Source: Thunnus maccoyii (Eukaryota > Chordata > Actinopteri > Scombriformes > Scombridae). Taken from it: a stretch of 64,000 bases of DNA. The notes below the pieces were generated by a model. That model was not told where the DNA came from. It was given only the letters and a program-made list of their open reading frames with translations, and did no database searches. Positions 1-25,359 of this stretch are shown piece by piece; position 1 is the stretch's first letter; each line of letters starts with the position of its first letter. The stretch spans positions 14,005,001 to 14,069,000 of the forward strand of contig NC_056540.1 of the NCBI RefSeq assembly GCF_910596095.1, written 5' to 3'. A program made the position numbers and the translations under genes.

Positions 1-1711
1 AGGTGGGTGACAGGGGTCTCATCACAAAAGAAGGGCTCAAACTCCTCCTCGTACAGGAAGAAGTACATGACAATGTTGACCTTAGGTGAGTGTCTCACCA
101 AAGCCTCCCAGCTGCTCCTCTTAATGGTGTGAAAGTGCGTCTGGCCAGGATTTTCGCTCACCACGTCAATGCGCAGATGCTCCAGGTGGACGTGTTTTTC
201 AGAGGAGAGGGCAAGCAGTAGCTCGTCGCTCAGCAGATGGTAGTTCAATGCCAGCTCCCTGAGTCCGTGGCACTGGTCTGCCACACACAAGATGCCTGAG
301 GCCAGAAAGAGAAGTCAGAACATGCCTCTCAAAAAAAATAATATTAAGCAATATATCGCTATTTATATTTTTTGAAGCTTATTTGGCTTGTATCGACTGT
401 AGGTAGTTACAAAGAATCCAATCTCGTGTGGTAGGGGTTTAAGATGCTGACAATGTAATTGCAACATCTTTTCCAGGACATTTGATGTCACCACCCTCCT
501 CTTTCTCTCTTCATCTCCTGTCTACTGTCTCTATATATGCTATAAAATAAAACCAAAAAAGTGCCATAAAAATACACTTAATGTATACTGACCTGCTGGG
601 GAGACATGAGGACAGCTGCTCATCTTCAGCAACTTAAGGGTATCACTGTTATTGGCAACCAGCACCTTCAGGGACGGATCGTCCACTGGCGTATCATCAA
701 TCTTGATAGAGGACAGGGACTTGGAGTTGACAAACACCACTGTCAGTGCAGACACAAAGTGGGCCTGAGGAGTCAAATGAAGCTGATTAAGAAATCTGAT
801 CTTAAGCATTTTAAGACAAAAACCCCACAAAATTCAGTCTTTGGGTAAATGCTCAAAAGGCATATTTGATGTGACTAATCCAGCTCTTTCTTTATAACAC
901 ACAGGAATGCGATGAAAGTGCTGCGTTGTGCACATGAAGCACAGGCTTTCCTCTTACCTGAGCAACATCCATGAAGCTCGGCCTCGCTGTGGAAATCAGC
1001 CCCAGGGTCTTAATGGTGCAGTTCACCAGCTGGGAGAGAATGTCACAGGCCGCCTCTGCAGATTCTGTGCAGCTGTCCACCTGATTTACCAGCAGTGATT
1101 CACCGTTTAGGTAAAACAAATAAATACATAAATGAAAACACACAAAAATGAGAAACGGAAAGATGGAGGTGTCAGAATCATCTCAGTCTAGATGTGTTAA
1201 GCACACTAATGCCAAGACAGCTGATGCGTCACGATGGATTCTGCAGCAGATGGTTTGGATTAAGGAGAGCACATATTGTTTTTAAGACAGCTGCGATGTG
1301 AAAACGGAGGAGGCCAGAGGGGGTGAAGAGGAGGCCAGGGAGGACTTTTACCTTGAAGCTGACGTACTGCAGGTGCTGGGCGTGCTTCTTGATGATCTGC
1401 TGAATCAGGTCAGGGTGAGTGGAGCGCAGGTAAGACGTGGCCGACTGATTGAGCTCAAACTCGAACCTCCTCCACAGGGCTGGGGTGTGAAAGATGTCAT
1501 TCCAGTGTCGGCACACAGACGAAGCCCTGGCCCGGTCTACGAGGGACAGATGCTGGAAGATCTGCAGCACGATGTTGTGGGGCAGGTTACCCCATTCCTC
1601 TGCTGGAATCAGGGCGAAGCTGGACGCACTATGCTTCTTGCTCTTAGCCCTCTCCTCACGGGTCGGGAAGATCTGGCACTTTGATCTGAGACCTGTCCTT
1701 CCTCGTTTCAT
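1..1711 (-). CDS. fbxl21: F-box/LRR protein, FBXL21/FBXL3 family (5' part; 3' end outside window)
   Basis: Substrate receptor of an SCF ubiquitin ligase; FBXL3 and FBXL21 bind cryptochromes and set the circadian period. Coding exons on the minus strand are 1711-1352 (ATG at 1711), 1080-958, 764-593 and 295 to the window edge, with consistent splice sites and phases. The first exon holds the F-box ([14 protein letters not shown], then SSVCRHWN). Later exons hold leucine-rich repeats with [34 protein letters not shown] and [15 protein letters not shown]. The translation in the window ends near ETPVTHL. Several choices look like FBXL21 rather than FBXL3 as I recall them: [31 protein letters not shown] and ETPVTH. 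Human FBXL21 also lies on 5q31, like neighbouring genes here. The family is certain; the paralogue is inferred from memory. The ATG lies one base after the splice acceptor, so the leader is in the upstream exon near 3226-3440. Confidence 0.88.
478..580. repeat. SINE 3' tail in fbxl21 intron
   Basis: The run from ctctttctctcttcatctcc to ataaaaccaaaaaagtgcca resembles the 3' tail of a teleost tRNA-derived SINE also seen at 20075-20180 and, with its tRNA-like head, at 59842-60010. It is degenerate and lacks a head. It lies in the intron between the exons at 1-295 and 593-764. Confidence 0.5.
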
Positions 1712-3225
1712 TCTGAAACAAATCAGTGCACAACAGGATCATGAGAGATTAAGAACATTTAAATACGACAGCATTTATTCTTTAATAGCATATCACAACT
1801 TTAGAGTAACAGTATGATGTTGAATCACTGACTGTGGTGGAATCGTTGTTTTAAACTCCATGTCCCATGTATACAGCAGTATATTTTACTCTTACTGGGA
1901 ATGTTTAATTTTTTTTTTTTACTTTTTTACAGAAGGATTTTCATTAATATTGTAATATTGGATCCAATTAATCAAATAATAAGGATTGTCTGTATCCTTC
2001 TTTTATTGAGTAAACTGCTCCTGTTCTGCTTTTATCATCCTGCTCATATTTCATAAATCTAACACTTGTTTCAATAGAAAATCCAAAACGCATGGCGAGC
2101 TGCTTATATTGTTCTATTGTTTACTGAATTAAAAAACTAATTTGCAACCCATTCTTTTTTTTAAAAAAAGGTTTCATTCTTTTGCTTTGATTCAGTAGCT
2201 TGTAGTATCAAGATTATAGATCCCATAAGTTCTTCACCATATACATTGTGTTAAACTTTGAATACTGTGGAGCAACTTTCAATCATTTCCAAAGAGCACT
2301 TTTAAACTAAAGCTTATTTTAAATGCAGACAAAACTATATTTACATTATTTTCCCAAAACAAGAACTGACGATTTCACGTAGAACCTGTATTGAACATGT
2401 TAATAAGTTCAAATCCCATTTACTGAATTGAACTGAATGATGATAAACTCACCTCAAAAAATCTGCCAAAGCACTAACAATGAATCAAGGGTGATGCTGA
2501 AATAAAGCCTTCTTGTCCCTCCTGAGATTTCCACCTTGTGGAAGCAATCTTCCCTCTTCAGTCCTTGAATGTAATCATGTGATCTATATGCATGTACCAA
2601 CCTCCAGTGTAAAACCCTCCATCTCATCTACGTTATGTCAGCCATCAGGTTCATAACTGTGACATACTTCCTATTTAAGAAGAGCAACTGGCCCTTTTTT
2701 TTATTAATGAAGATCTAATGATGGGAATAATTATAATAATAATTATGTATATCACCTCTCATTAGAAAATCTGACTGGAGCTCATCAAACTGGCTCTGAA
2801 GATTTGTTTAATTACAAGTGAAAACTGATATTGGGACGTCAGCTTTCAGATATGTTGCTCCAGCAAAAAAATAGGCTATTGATTAACAACATATTTTGAA
2901 TGTCGGTACTCTCCTTAAAAGGATAACTCTAATTAACTGTAAAGATTTGTGTTATTATTATAACTAGTGCCCTTGTATAGCTGTTCTTCGTCTTATTATC
3001 ATATTATTATGGTTGAATTGAGCTGAACTGGATAGAAAACACCACATGTGGCGCCAAGTGAATCCTACAGAGAACTGGGGGCTTAATGAGCATCAGATCA
3101 CATAAGTGCCGTTTGACAGGCTTTCTCACTTTTCTCACGTGACCTTCACTTGCATGTGAGCAATAAATTAAACACATATAACTAAACAGACCAAAATGTC
3201 AATAAAACATGTCTTATTTACTTAC

Positions 3226-3440
3226 ATGGACGTCTTAAAAACAGCAGTTTCCTCTTGGTTTGGTGCTCTGTCGGTGGAGTAGACAGCGTTCACATAGAGC
3301 CATGGCTGGAGATGACTGGAGAGACCCAGGCTGCTGTTGATGTAGGACAGCAGGAGCAGCAGGAGCAGCTCCTCCCGGCTTTAGCGACAGCTTGACGGGC
3401 GCGGCCGAGCAGCCGGTACACGTGAGCGGAGGAAAACATG
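3226..3440 (-). other. fbxl21: Probable non-coding first exon of the fbxl21-like gene
   Basis: On the minus strand a strong donor, CCAT followed by gtaagta, lies at 3225. It could pair with the acceptor just before the start codon at 1712. The stretch is more GC-rich than its surroundings and contains GC-box-like and CpG-rich sequence near 3395-3415. The upstream limit (start of transcription) is a guess. Intron 1 (1713-3225) is AT-rich and shows nothing else recognisable. Confidence 0.5.
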
Positions 3441-6330
3441 GACCTGCTGGGCTGCATCTCCCACCACCATATTGTGTACATACATGCAGCAAATCAGAGG
3501 GTGGATACACATCAGCGTGGGAAGTGCAAGCTCATAATTAAACCTTTTAAATGACAATTTATCATCACTTTGACTCATTTATTTACACGGTCGTGTGTGT
3601 GTGTTTTTGTGTGTGTTATTGTCCTGTCGTGATTCATGTGCACAGATATGTGCACGCGAACGGGAAAGTAGGTCAGTGTGTCAGAGTGTGTGCGTTTGTG
3701 AAGAGAGAGGTATTGCCTATATAACTTTTGAAAATGGTCATTATTCATTTATATTTTATATTATAGAATGCTCAGGATAAATGCACTAAATGCTCCTAAT
3801 AGTTGCAAAAACTTAACAATAATTGCATTGCAGGTTACAGATTTTTCTGTATTATCCAGAATACAGTGAGTTTATACAATTGAAAAAAAGAAAACATAAT
3901 TATGATGAATGCACAGTGGATTTCTGTTGGCCACTAAGAAATGACATTTGGCAATAGGCTATTATCTCACCACTACCGGTGGTATATTTCCACTCAGATC
4001 AGGTCTCAATCATACCTTTTCTCAGATAATTTCACATGCACTCACCATAACTGACTCAAGGCAGCAAAGTTGTCTAAAAAATCCAGCTGTGTAAACCTGG
4101 AATCTGTCACAATATGCAGAAATATCACAGACTTACTTCTGCTGTGACAGGCAGGATTGGTTAGTGGTGGATCTTCATGATGGCATTTCATCTTCCTGCT
4201 GCTTATAAAAGCCAACAAAAAGACTGTTAGTGTTTAGTTGTTTATGCTTTTATTGATATTTAGCAGTTGTTTTGTTGATGGATGTCTCCTGCACACTGAG
4301 TTGGAGGACAACTGGGGGAGTAACTGCTTGTAGTTGATGGCCAGGTTTTAGTTGTGAGCAGGTTGCTTTGCTACAGGAAGGTAATGTCACTGCCAAGTGG
4401 TAAGGATTACTTTTAATCCTTAATTAACTTAATTAATTAATTTAATCCTACTTTAACTGACTTGGCTGCTTGTGTTTTCTGCCTTTACTTTTGTGGCAAA
4501 TCTTTCCCTCTCTCAGTTCACCATTCATCCCGTCACCATTATATAAAATTAATAAATAAAATAAAGCATAAGGTTTTATTGACATGCTCAGTGATCAGTG
4601 ATCTTGCTTGTTTTTAGCTTTTCATCTTCTGTTCAGCTTGGTGAAGGGACAACAGTTAAAAATTAGCCTCTTGACTAACAATGGCACATTTATGATGATG
4701 TTGATCAATGTGCATTTTCCCTGTAAAGATAAAATAAATCAATAATTGGTAACAGAAAATGTGTTGGCATCATATAATTGGGACTGCAGGAGGAGTTCAT
4801 GTTGGAGGGCAGTGTCCTGGTTGCATCTGAACAAGATGATTGTTCCTTAATTACACATTTGAAATCAGTTAAGAGAAAATGAATTCACCTCTGTGTACAT
4901 TTACAAATAGTCATCCTAGTTTCATCTCTACATACTCTTAAAATGCATGCATTTATGTCTCAAATATAACAACATAAATGGCTCAAGATTTTTTTGTTTG
5001 GCTACTCAAATTTAGTCATTTGGAGGAATAAAATCTCAGCAATTAGGAGCTGCATTAAAATCTACAATCTTAACACTTCAATTATTTCACCTCTTAGGTA
5101 ACAAGTGAAACAGGTTGTTTCCCACAAATAATAAGTAGGGACTGTCCACTTACCAAAACACTTACATCCAAATTTGTCAATCAAAATAGCTTTAAGGGTC
5201 AGTCTGAACTGTTTTTGGTGTCCTTAAAGGATGGATTTACAATTTTTCAAGTCTGTCCTAAAACAATAGTCAGGTCAAATGAACAATGAAATAGGTTTTT
5301 CTCTCTGTAATCGTTCCTCCTGTTCATACTGACCATTAAGAGTTTCCTTCATAATGCACTTACAATGTAAGTGATGGGGGACAAAATCTACAGCCCTCAC
5401 TGTGTGCAAAAATGTATTTAAAAGTTTATTTTAGGCTAATATGAAGCTTCAGTCATTCAAATTAGTCAAATCAAGTCAATATCTTTCAAAGTTGTTGTAG
5501 TTTTAGTGCCAAATTTGGCCTTTTTGTCACTTCCACCAAGCTCAACGGGAAAAGACTATCAGGGAACTTTTTACTAAAAAGACTGTAATTGTGTAAGATA
5601 GCCACTTTATTTGACTAACTCAGGCTGCTGACACCTCATACTATCTTCAGATAAACTTTTAAATACATTTTTTCTCAAAATGAGGACTATGGATTTTGTC
5701 CCCCATCACTTACATTGTAATTGCATTTGGAGGGAACTTTTAATGGCCAGTATGAAAAGGAGGAATGATTACAGCAAACAAAACCTCTTTCAATGTTCAT
5801 TTGGGCACCTGACTGTTCTTTTATGACACACTTGAAAAATTGTGAGCCTATCCTTTAAGAAGTATTTAGTAGTAAGTGTATTTTCTCAAAAGACTGGAAC
5901 ACTGTGGGACTGTGCTTCATTTTTTGTCAAACTAAGACCGATGGTGATATAGGATCATATTAGAGAGTATAGGGCACCTAAATGATGACAGGAGGACAGT
6001 AAATAGTCAGGTGTACAAAGGGAGGGACAAGGTGACGGACGAAGGGATCAAGGAGACGAGGTCACTTAAAAAAACGAATCCTAATTAGAGTGCTAAATAG
6101 GCCCCGAGTTACGCCTTTTAGGCTCACTTACTTAATTTTCAGGTTATGTCCTTGTCAGTTATTAGCATATCCTAACCTAAACCATTGTCTTAATCCTAAT
6201 ATAAACCCTTCCTAATCTAAATACAAACAATATCCGACTAGCAGATCGCTATTTTTGAGTTGATGGTACGAGTAAATAGAATTGCAGCCTGTGAGGTTAC
6301 TCCCAGGGTATATTTCCCCAAACTTTTGTT
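3441..6330. other. Intergenic spacer between divergent fbxl21-like and atp7a genes
   Basis: The two genes are transcribed away from each other with about 2.9 kb between their presumed first exons. The spacer contains a TG-rich stretch near 3590-3700, the foldback MITE at 5223-5859, and a degenerate run of CCTAA-like words near 6160-6225. No convincing coding exon was seen. The short open frames lack homology and splice context. Confidence 0.6.
5223..5859. mobile_element. Long-armed foldback MITE (non-autonomous DNA element)
   Basis: The left end starts CTTAAAGGATGGATTTACAA and the reverse complement of the right end reads CTTAAAGGATAGGCTCACAA. Similarity continues inward for most of the element: both arms contain TACAATGTAAGTGATGGGGG, AAAATGTATTTAAAAGTTTA and a segment around TCAGGT. 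The element is therefore almost entirely a hairpin with arms of roughly 300 bp and a short centre. No coding capacity is seen. I recall this sequence as a frequent repeat in percomorph genomes. The superfamily is not assigned. Confidence 0.8.
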
Positions 6331-6352
6331 GTCATGGATCCCCATCGCGCAG

Positions 6353-6400
6353 CTCCGCCCCTCCCCGCCAACGTCACGCTGTGCAGCCGTCAGTCACGTC
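6353..6400 (+). promoter_or_regulatory. atp7a: Probable atp7a promoter: GC box and CRE half-sites
   Basis: A GC box (CTCCGCCCCTCC, 6353-6364) is followed by ACGTCACG (6371-6378) and GTCACGTC (6393-6400). All lie just upstream of the presumed first exon, in a locally GC-rich patch. The assignment rests on motif matches and position only; the exact start of transcription is unknown. Confidence 0.45.
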
Positions 6401-6618
6401 GGCTTGGGAAGAAGAAACAAAAACAGCTTCACAGAGCTCAGTTTTGTGCTTACAGGAGGAGAAAACTCTCATTTCATCACTCTCCGTTATTCTCCAGAGG
6501 CACCACGATGCCGAGACGTGTCCGTTTTATTGCTTGTAACGAAGGGTGAAGAGAAGAAGCTAGGTTGCTAACGTCAATAGCCTGTAGCTAACTAACCGGT
6601 TACTTCCCTTTCAGTAAG
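6401..6618 (+). other. atp7a: Probable non-coding first exon of atp7a
   Basis: A strong donor (AG then gtaagag) at 6619 precedes the first coding exon at 7742 by about 1.1 kb, matching the usual layout with a 5' leader exon. GCTAAC-type words occur at about 6567-6600. The left boundary is a guess. Confidence 0.5.
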
Positions 6619-7751
6619 GTAAGAGTTGTGCTTTTTTTAACTTTTCATGCTAACTCTAACGTGTGCTGTGTCTTAACAGAACATACACTTTGTCTAACAG
6701 CTTAAGGAAAGAGTTTTATTTTTCTTGTTGACACCATTGCTGATATGATTATATCATACATTGTTTTTGGAGTTAAGCAACAAGCGAGCGCTAGCTTACT
6801 GTTAGCTGGCTTAAATGACATGTTAACGTTAAAATGTCTGAGCCTTTCAGTCACCGTCACTAAAAGTCACAAAAGTAACGTTACAAATTTGATGTACCTA
6901 CCATTAACTCTGTTTATAATTATATTTTGATGGGTAAACTGCTTATTACCCAAGAGAGTATCAAAATCAGGTTAACTTATTTTCGCACTTATAATAGTGA
7001 CTTGCATTTTTCTTGAGGTTTTTTTCTGAAGCCGTTTCATTATCTTAGTGTTTCTCATTCTCAGTCTTGGTCACTAAGACCCAGCATCCTGCTGGTTTTC
7101 TGTCCTATCAGTCCGTTTAGTGGCATTCATTTTGGTATCTTGGAAGTAAAACATTTGAAAATATAAAAAAGTCTCTATGTCTATATGACCAAAGTTTTGA
7201 GCTTAGGTGATACTGGTGTGGCAATGCTGTGACAAATGTCACATTTCAGGTAAACATTGAGTGGATAACGAAGTGACAACTGAATTGTCTCTCGGCCGCG
7301 ATCCTCGTAGGACAGTAATGCTATCGGACTTTCATTTTCCCTAAAATGTTACATAATGTTTCAAGCTTAAATCTGTCATTGTTTGACAGCAATGTTTTTT
7401 TAACCAAACTATTGTTCTAGCAAGGAAACAATGAAATAAGAAGGACTCCTCAAGTGTTTTTGCATTTTTTCCACACTATTGTACAAAGAAGCTTTGTTTC
7501 ATGTCATTTTTTTTGTCAAGTGAAGGTGCCAGAAGTGGAAATGATGGCAAACATTTATATGAATTAGTGTGGTTTGTTTGCAGCGATGAAGCATTTTTAG
7601 TATTCCTATTTTTATTTTACATTTTACATTTCCTGTCTCTTCTATGTTTTGTCTTGACTTTGTGAGGCTTTCTCTCAGTGGTTTTGTATGTTTGTATGTT
7701 AGACAATATACAATGAGTTTTTTTCCTTTTGTCCTTTTTAGATCAAGAATC

Positions 7752-20764
<13,013 letters not shown>

Positions 20765-22605
20765 GAAGAGAATATGTAACGCTCACATGGGCCAGCAAAG
20801 GCTTTTGTATGCTGAAGTAGACTAACTGCATTTATTCAAGGGTGGGCTACACTAAGCTTGAAAGGGTTACATTGGATAATGGCCCATCCATCTGCTGTAG
20901 GTGCCCTCGGGGGGGCCGCTCTGTCGACTTGAAGAGAGCTTATATGCCCCTTGTTTTCTTTTAGCTGATCACATGCACTTCAGAGCATGCTGGGGTGACT
21001 TCCTCTCCTTCAGTAGCTGACTTTCTTTTGTTTAGGTCACTGCCCTCGGGCACACTCTCCGACCAAACCTTTAACACTTTGATCCTCTGACACTCTTGAG
21101 TGTGCAGGGGGCGTCTTCAGCATCTGCAGAGCCTTGAAGCAGATGTCCACAACCAGGAAGCAGAGTAATGATCAACTCCGCCACTGTGATCATCTGCCAG
21201 TACAATCTTTAACATATATCCAAAGACATTTTAACAGTGGTGCCCCATGTAGGAGTGGACACTACAGAGTTATATTTTAACTAATTTTCCTTCTATGGAA
21301 AATTATAATAACATTGTTGTATAATTCTATTTCAGAGTATTTATATTACCCTTATTTATCTCATTTTCATTATATCCTATGTGAAAACTGAAATTGTTGA
21401 ATCCAAATGCCAGTTTGCATTTTTTCTCCCAAAATGTGTGATTACTGAACAAAGGAAGGCTTAAAAAAAAAACTGAATCAATCCAAGAAGTCTTGTAACT
21501 TGCTGCAAAACGTGCAGAATGCTAATGGAGTGAGTTGTCTATGTCAGCGTTACCCAAGTGCCAATTGAAATCGCCACCTTGGCAAAGTCCAACACATTCC
21601 AAAGATAGCACTGTACAGAGGTCACCTTGGACATAATGTTCAAAAGTGTCAACAGAGATAAGGTCAAGGACTTAAAGCAGAGACCTGAAGAAAACTGACT
21701 GATGCCAACTGTAGAAGAGTTTGGTCACAAGTTTCTCAAAGTGGCCTATAAAGTCTATAATTGTGTCGACCCCTCTGGTTCTTTGGTTAATGAAGTGAGA
21801 TGTCTGTCAATGAATGTGAACACTATTTACTGTTAAACAGAAGTTGTTACATGAAGGACACTGTTCTTGGATTACTTTATTTGCTTATCGCAAAGAGATG
21901 TTTTGTGTTGCGATGCAGTTTGCTGTGAAAAGGCCAAATTGTGAATTCATTTGTGTTTCTTATGTCACCACAACAAGCAAGATGGTGTTACTGTTTCAAA
22001 GCTTCTTTCTGATTCTAAGAATTTAAATCATGGATGCTCAACCTCTTTTGTTCATTACTCAACTTTTCCATATGATTCACATTACTGCACTCGATCAAAG
22101 AAACATCTTTAAACCCAGGGGAACAGGAACAGCAGACTAAACACAGCTGAGTCCCGACAGTTTCACCAAACAAGTTACTGAGAAAACAAATGTTGATGAT
22201 TTAAATAGATTGTTAAATAAAATCACATTGTTCAAGTTTCACACTAATTACATCACAGTCATGGACAGCTACTGTTAAACTGTCTGTGCTTTATTGTTTC
22301 TCCTGTAAAATATTACAAAGATTTTCTTTTTACTTTTTGCGTAACTCCAGCTACTCCTAATAGATTGTTTTTTCCGCTGATTTTGAGTTATCAGTTTGTC
22401 CTGCCGCTTTCCCATGATGCATTATGTTCTAAAGTTGTTGAAACTTGCTGAGCACAATTATGCCAATCAGTTGTTTGTGTGTTACTTTGTAATGATGTCC
22501 TTAAGCGCTTCAGATCTATGTGCAGTCAAATTAAGCAAGTCCATGTTTGCTGTCCGTCATCGTTCTTATGAACATTATGTGCCTTGGATTAAAACGCTTT
22601 TGTAA
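20765..22605 (+). other. atp7a: atp7a 3' untranslated region
   Basis: No coding exon follows the stop codon. The last candidate poly(A) signal before the tail of the opposing gene is ATTAAA near 22588. An AATAAA also occurs near 22216. The true cleavage site cannot be read from sequence alone. Confidence 0.5.
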
Positions 22606-22689
22606 CGTCACCCTGCTGTGTCCGGTTTAAACAAGAAGATGGCGCTGTGGAGCCGTCAACATCAACCAACACCACATACAATATTTCAT

Positions 22690-25359
22690 CATCTTTATTT
22701 CATCCAGTTAGTCTAAACATTACATCACCCCAGTGTACTGCAAAACAATCAAATACCATTTGTCATAATATTCTTTTTCTTAAAAATATTCATTTCAATT
22801 AATGCAAACTGTAAATGACTTATTCCCCTTTAAGTCGATTTGTATCGCTTTGGCTGTAGTGACATTGATTTTGATTTGGTAGATTGAAGCTTGTGAACAT
22901 GTTATTAAGGAGTTAATTTTTTACATTTTTGAACACATTAAAGAGGAATCAGGTCTAGTTAGATGCAGTTAAAGGTTAAAGGACACTCAGAAATAATGTC
23001 TACCAGAGGGCAAGTTTAATATTTATCATCAGTCTCTCCCTCGCTGATCAAAGATGTACTGAAAAGCGTTGTGGACCGGAAACTGAGCAAGTTTTTAAAA
23101 ATGTGCAGCATTTGAAATCTGTTACAACATTGTGCTTTTCTGGACTAACACACCGAAAACAGCTGTAATTGGAAAATGCTACATTCAGTTACCTTTAGCA
23201 CTAGAATAACAAACTTCACTTCAAACCAGCAAGGGGGGGGGGAAACGGCTCCGACTCGCTCTGGAAACACTGACAATCTAAAATAAACTTACTTATACAG
23301 CAATATATGTTAGTAGATTTACAGTATATTAAACATTAAACACCTTACGGAAATCACACACCATGATGAGCAAAAGATGCAATGTCATCAAATCAATGTT
23401 CACAAGCATTTTCATGTATTTAAATTTCAAATGTAAACATATGCATTAATCGGACCAAATGGTTTCAACACACACTGGGTCCTTAAAAATACATGATTTT
23501 TTTTTAAAGTTTCAAAATGAGGCGAGGTTGGTCAAACAACTTGCTAAAACATTTTGTGGCTTCAAGTCCATCTTTTTCCCTCTGATCCCTGATTTTAAAG
23601 TTGGCCAATGATTTCGCTGTCCGGTCTCTCTGATACGAGATCAGCCTACAACCCCAACTTCATACAGTCGCTGTTAATGTGGCACAGACAGGCCATCGGT
23701 CTTATACACCACAACAGCCGTCAGGCCCACGCACACACACGCCAACTGTGTCCAGACACACTAATACTGGCATCATCATGTGAATACTGACGCTGCAGCA
23801 CAAGTACAGAACAAAAGTTTGAACATCAGACTGACAAGGTGTCCATGATTTTTCACCTGCTTTAATCAGCTCACCAGGCCAGAGCTGAGATAGTGTGTGC
23901 TGATGTAACTGTAAGTGCTTATTACAGTGCACATGTTTCTCACTTTCACAATGAAATACTGTAGTGAAACTCTAAGCAGGATGTTTGTTGCTGATTCAAG
24001 CTTTTAGCTGGGAACTTCCACATTTCTCAAACTCATCAGGCTGAGATCAAAGTGATTACGTTTACTGTGATTTTGAAATGTTTCACTTTGCAATGTTAAT
24101 GACTAAAGTTAGAGTTTAAACATAAATTGGACAGATGGATCCTTCGATATATCTTCATCCTTGCCTTGAAAAATATGATCTTGAGAGCATATTTGGCTTT
24201 TTTTTCACCAAAACTTCACATCTATATCGAACATATGCTCCAAATGAATATAAAAATGTACGATAACAGTTGGAAAACAATTGATAAAACTACAACATAA
24301 ATCTAAAATGTGCGGTAAAAATCAAACCTCTTAGGATGCGGCATAAAGGTACAGAAGACAGAGTGAGTCACATAAAAAAATAGGTCTGTGTAAGGCATGA
24401 ATGAATGAATTCAATTTTGGTGGAATACTGAAATCACAAAATCCTGGACTGTGGATTATGGAAGCGGCGTGTTTTGCTGAAAAGATTGACAACAACACTG
24501 TTTGTCACCACTGTTCAGCTCTCCTGAATTTTTCTTTGAAGCAGAGGCCCCATAGTTAAATACCATGATGCTCATATGCGGAGTGGTTTGTTCATGCATG
24601 TTTGGCAAGCAGAATAAATACTGTGATAAACACTGATTATTAAGACATCAAATAGCACCGTGTTGGCCCGTCAATGGCTGCCACCTTCATAGCATCACAT
24701 TTTATAGGGTGGATCCCTGGAAAATTGTGTTCAGATTGTTGAATGTTACTCATTTGGCAAAATGAACTGAATTAAAGTGAAGAAAAGTGAATGTCATTCT
24801 TTAAAATAACACTGTTGAGAGTAGGAGGTTGCAATCGTTGAGAGGTCTAAAAAAAAAAAAAAAAATCTGAGTACAGATTTTGGCAAATGCATGAATTGCA
24901 GAGGTCTTTGACTAATCAATGGTCAAAATCTGATTATTATCATCAACTGCCTGCCAACCTTAGGTAGGAGAGTGTGAAAATGGTTTGGCGGCGACATACG
25001 ATCAACAAGTCACCAACTTTACAAAAGAAAATACTGTACAGAAAGTAAAATGTCCATTTAAATCGGTCTTACACGGGCCACTATATCTGTCATGGTAAAA
25101 CATACTTTTCATCCAGCCCACTCGGGGAGAAAATCTTCTCAAGCAGTTAACAATAAAATCAACAATCACATTGACAAAAGCAAACATCTCATTACAAAGA
25201 GACTGACTGAGAGAGGGAGTCCTCAGACATCCATCTGAATGGTGGAAATGAGGAGACACAAACTTAACTTTGGCACACTGAATGAGGAGGGCTGGCAGAG
25301 AGGCGAGGACTGAGCCTGCAGCTGTGTTATGGCAGTGTTTGGATGAGGGGGCTGCACAC
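22690..25359 (-). other. sfxn1: Possible long 3' untranslated region of sfxn1
   Basis: On the minus strand the sfxn1 stop codon ends at 25360. An AATAAA signal, seen as tttatt at 22694-22699 on the plus strand, is the furthest good candidate before atp7a. No coding exon or recognised transposon was found between them; the tract is AT-rich with a poly(A) run near 24850. Earlier polyadenylation is possible, which would make part of this intergenic. Confidence 0.4.

Noticed and set aside
3235-3578. Three overlapping minus-strand frames
   Set aside because: They overlap the presumed non-coding first exon of the fbxl21-like gene and show no conserved protein.
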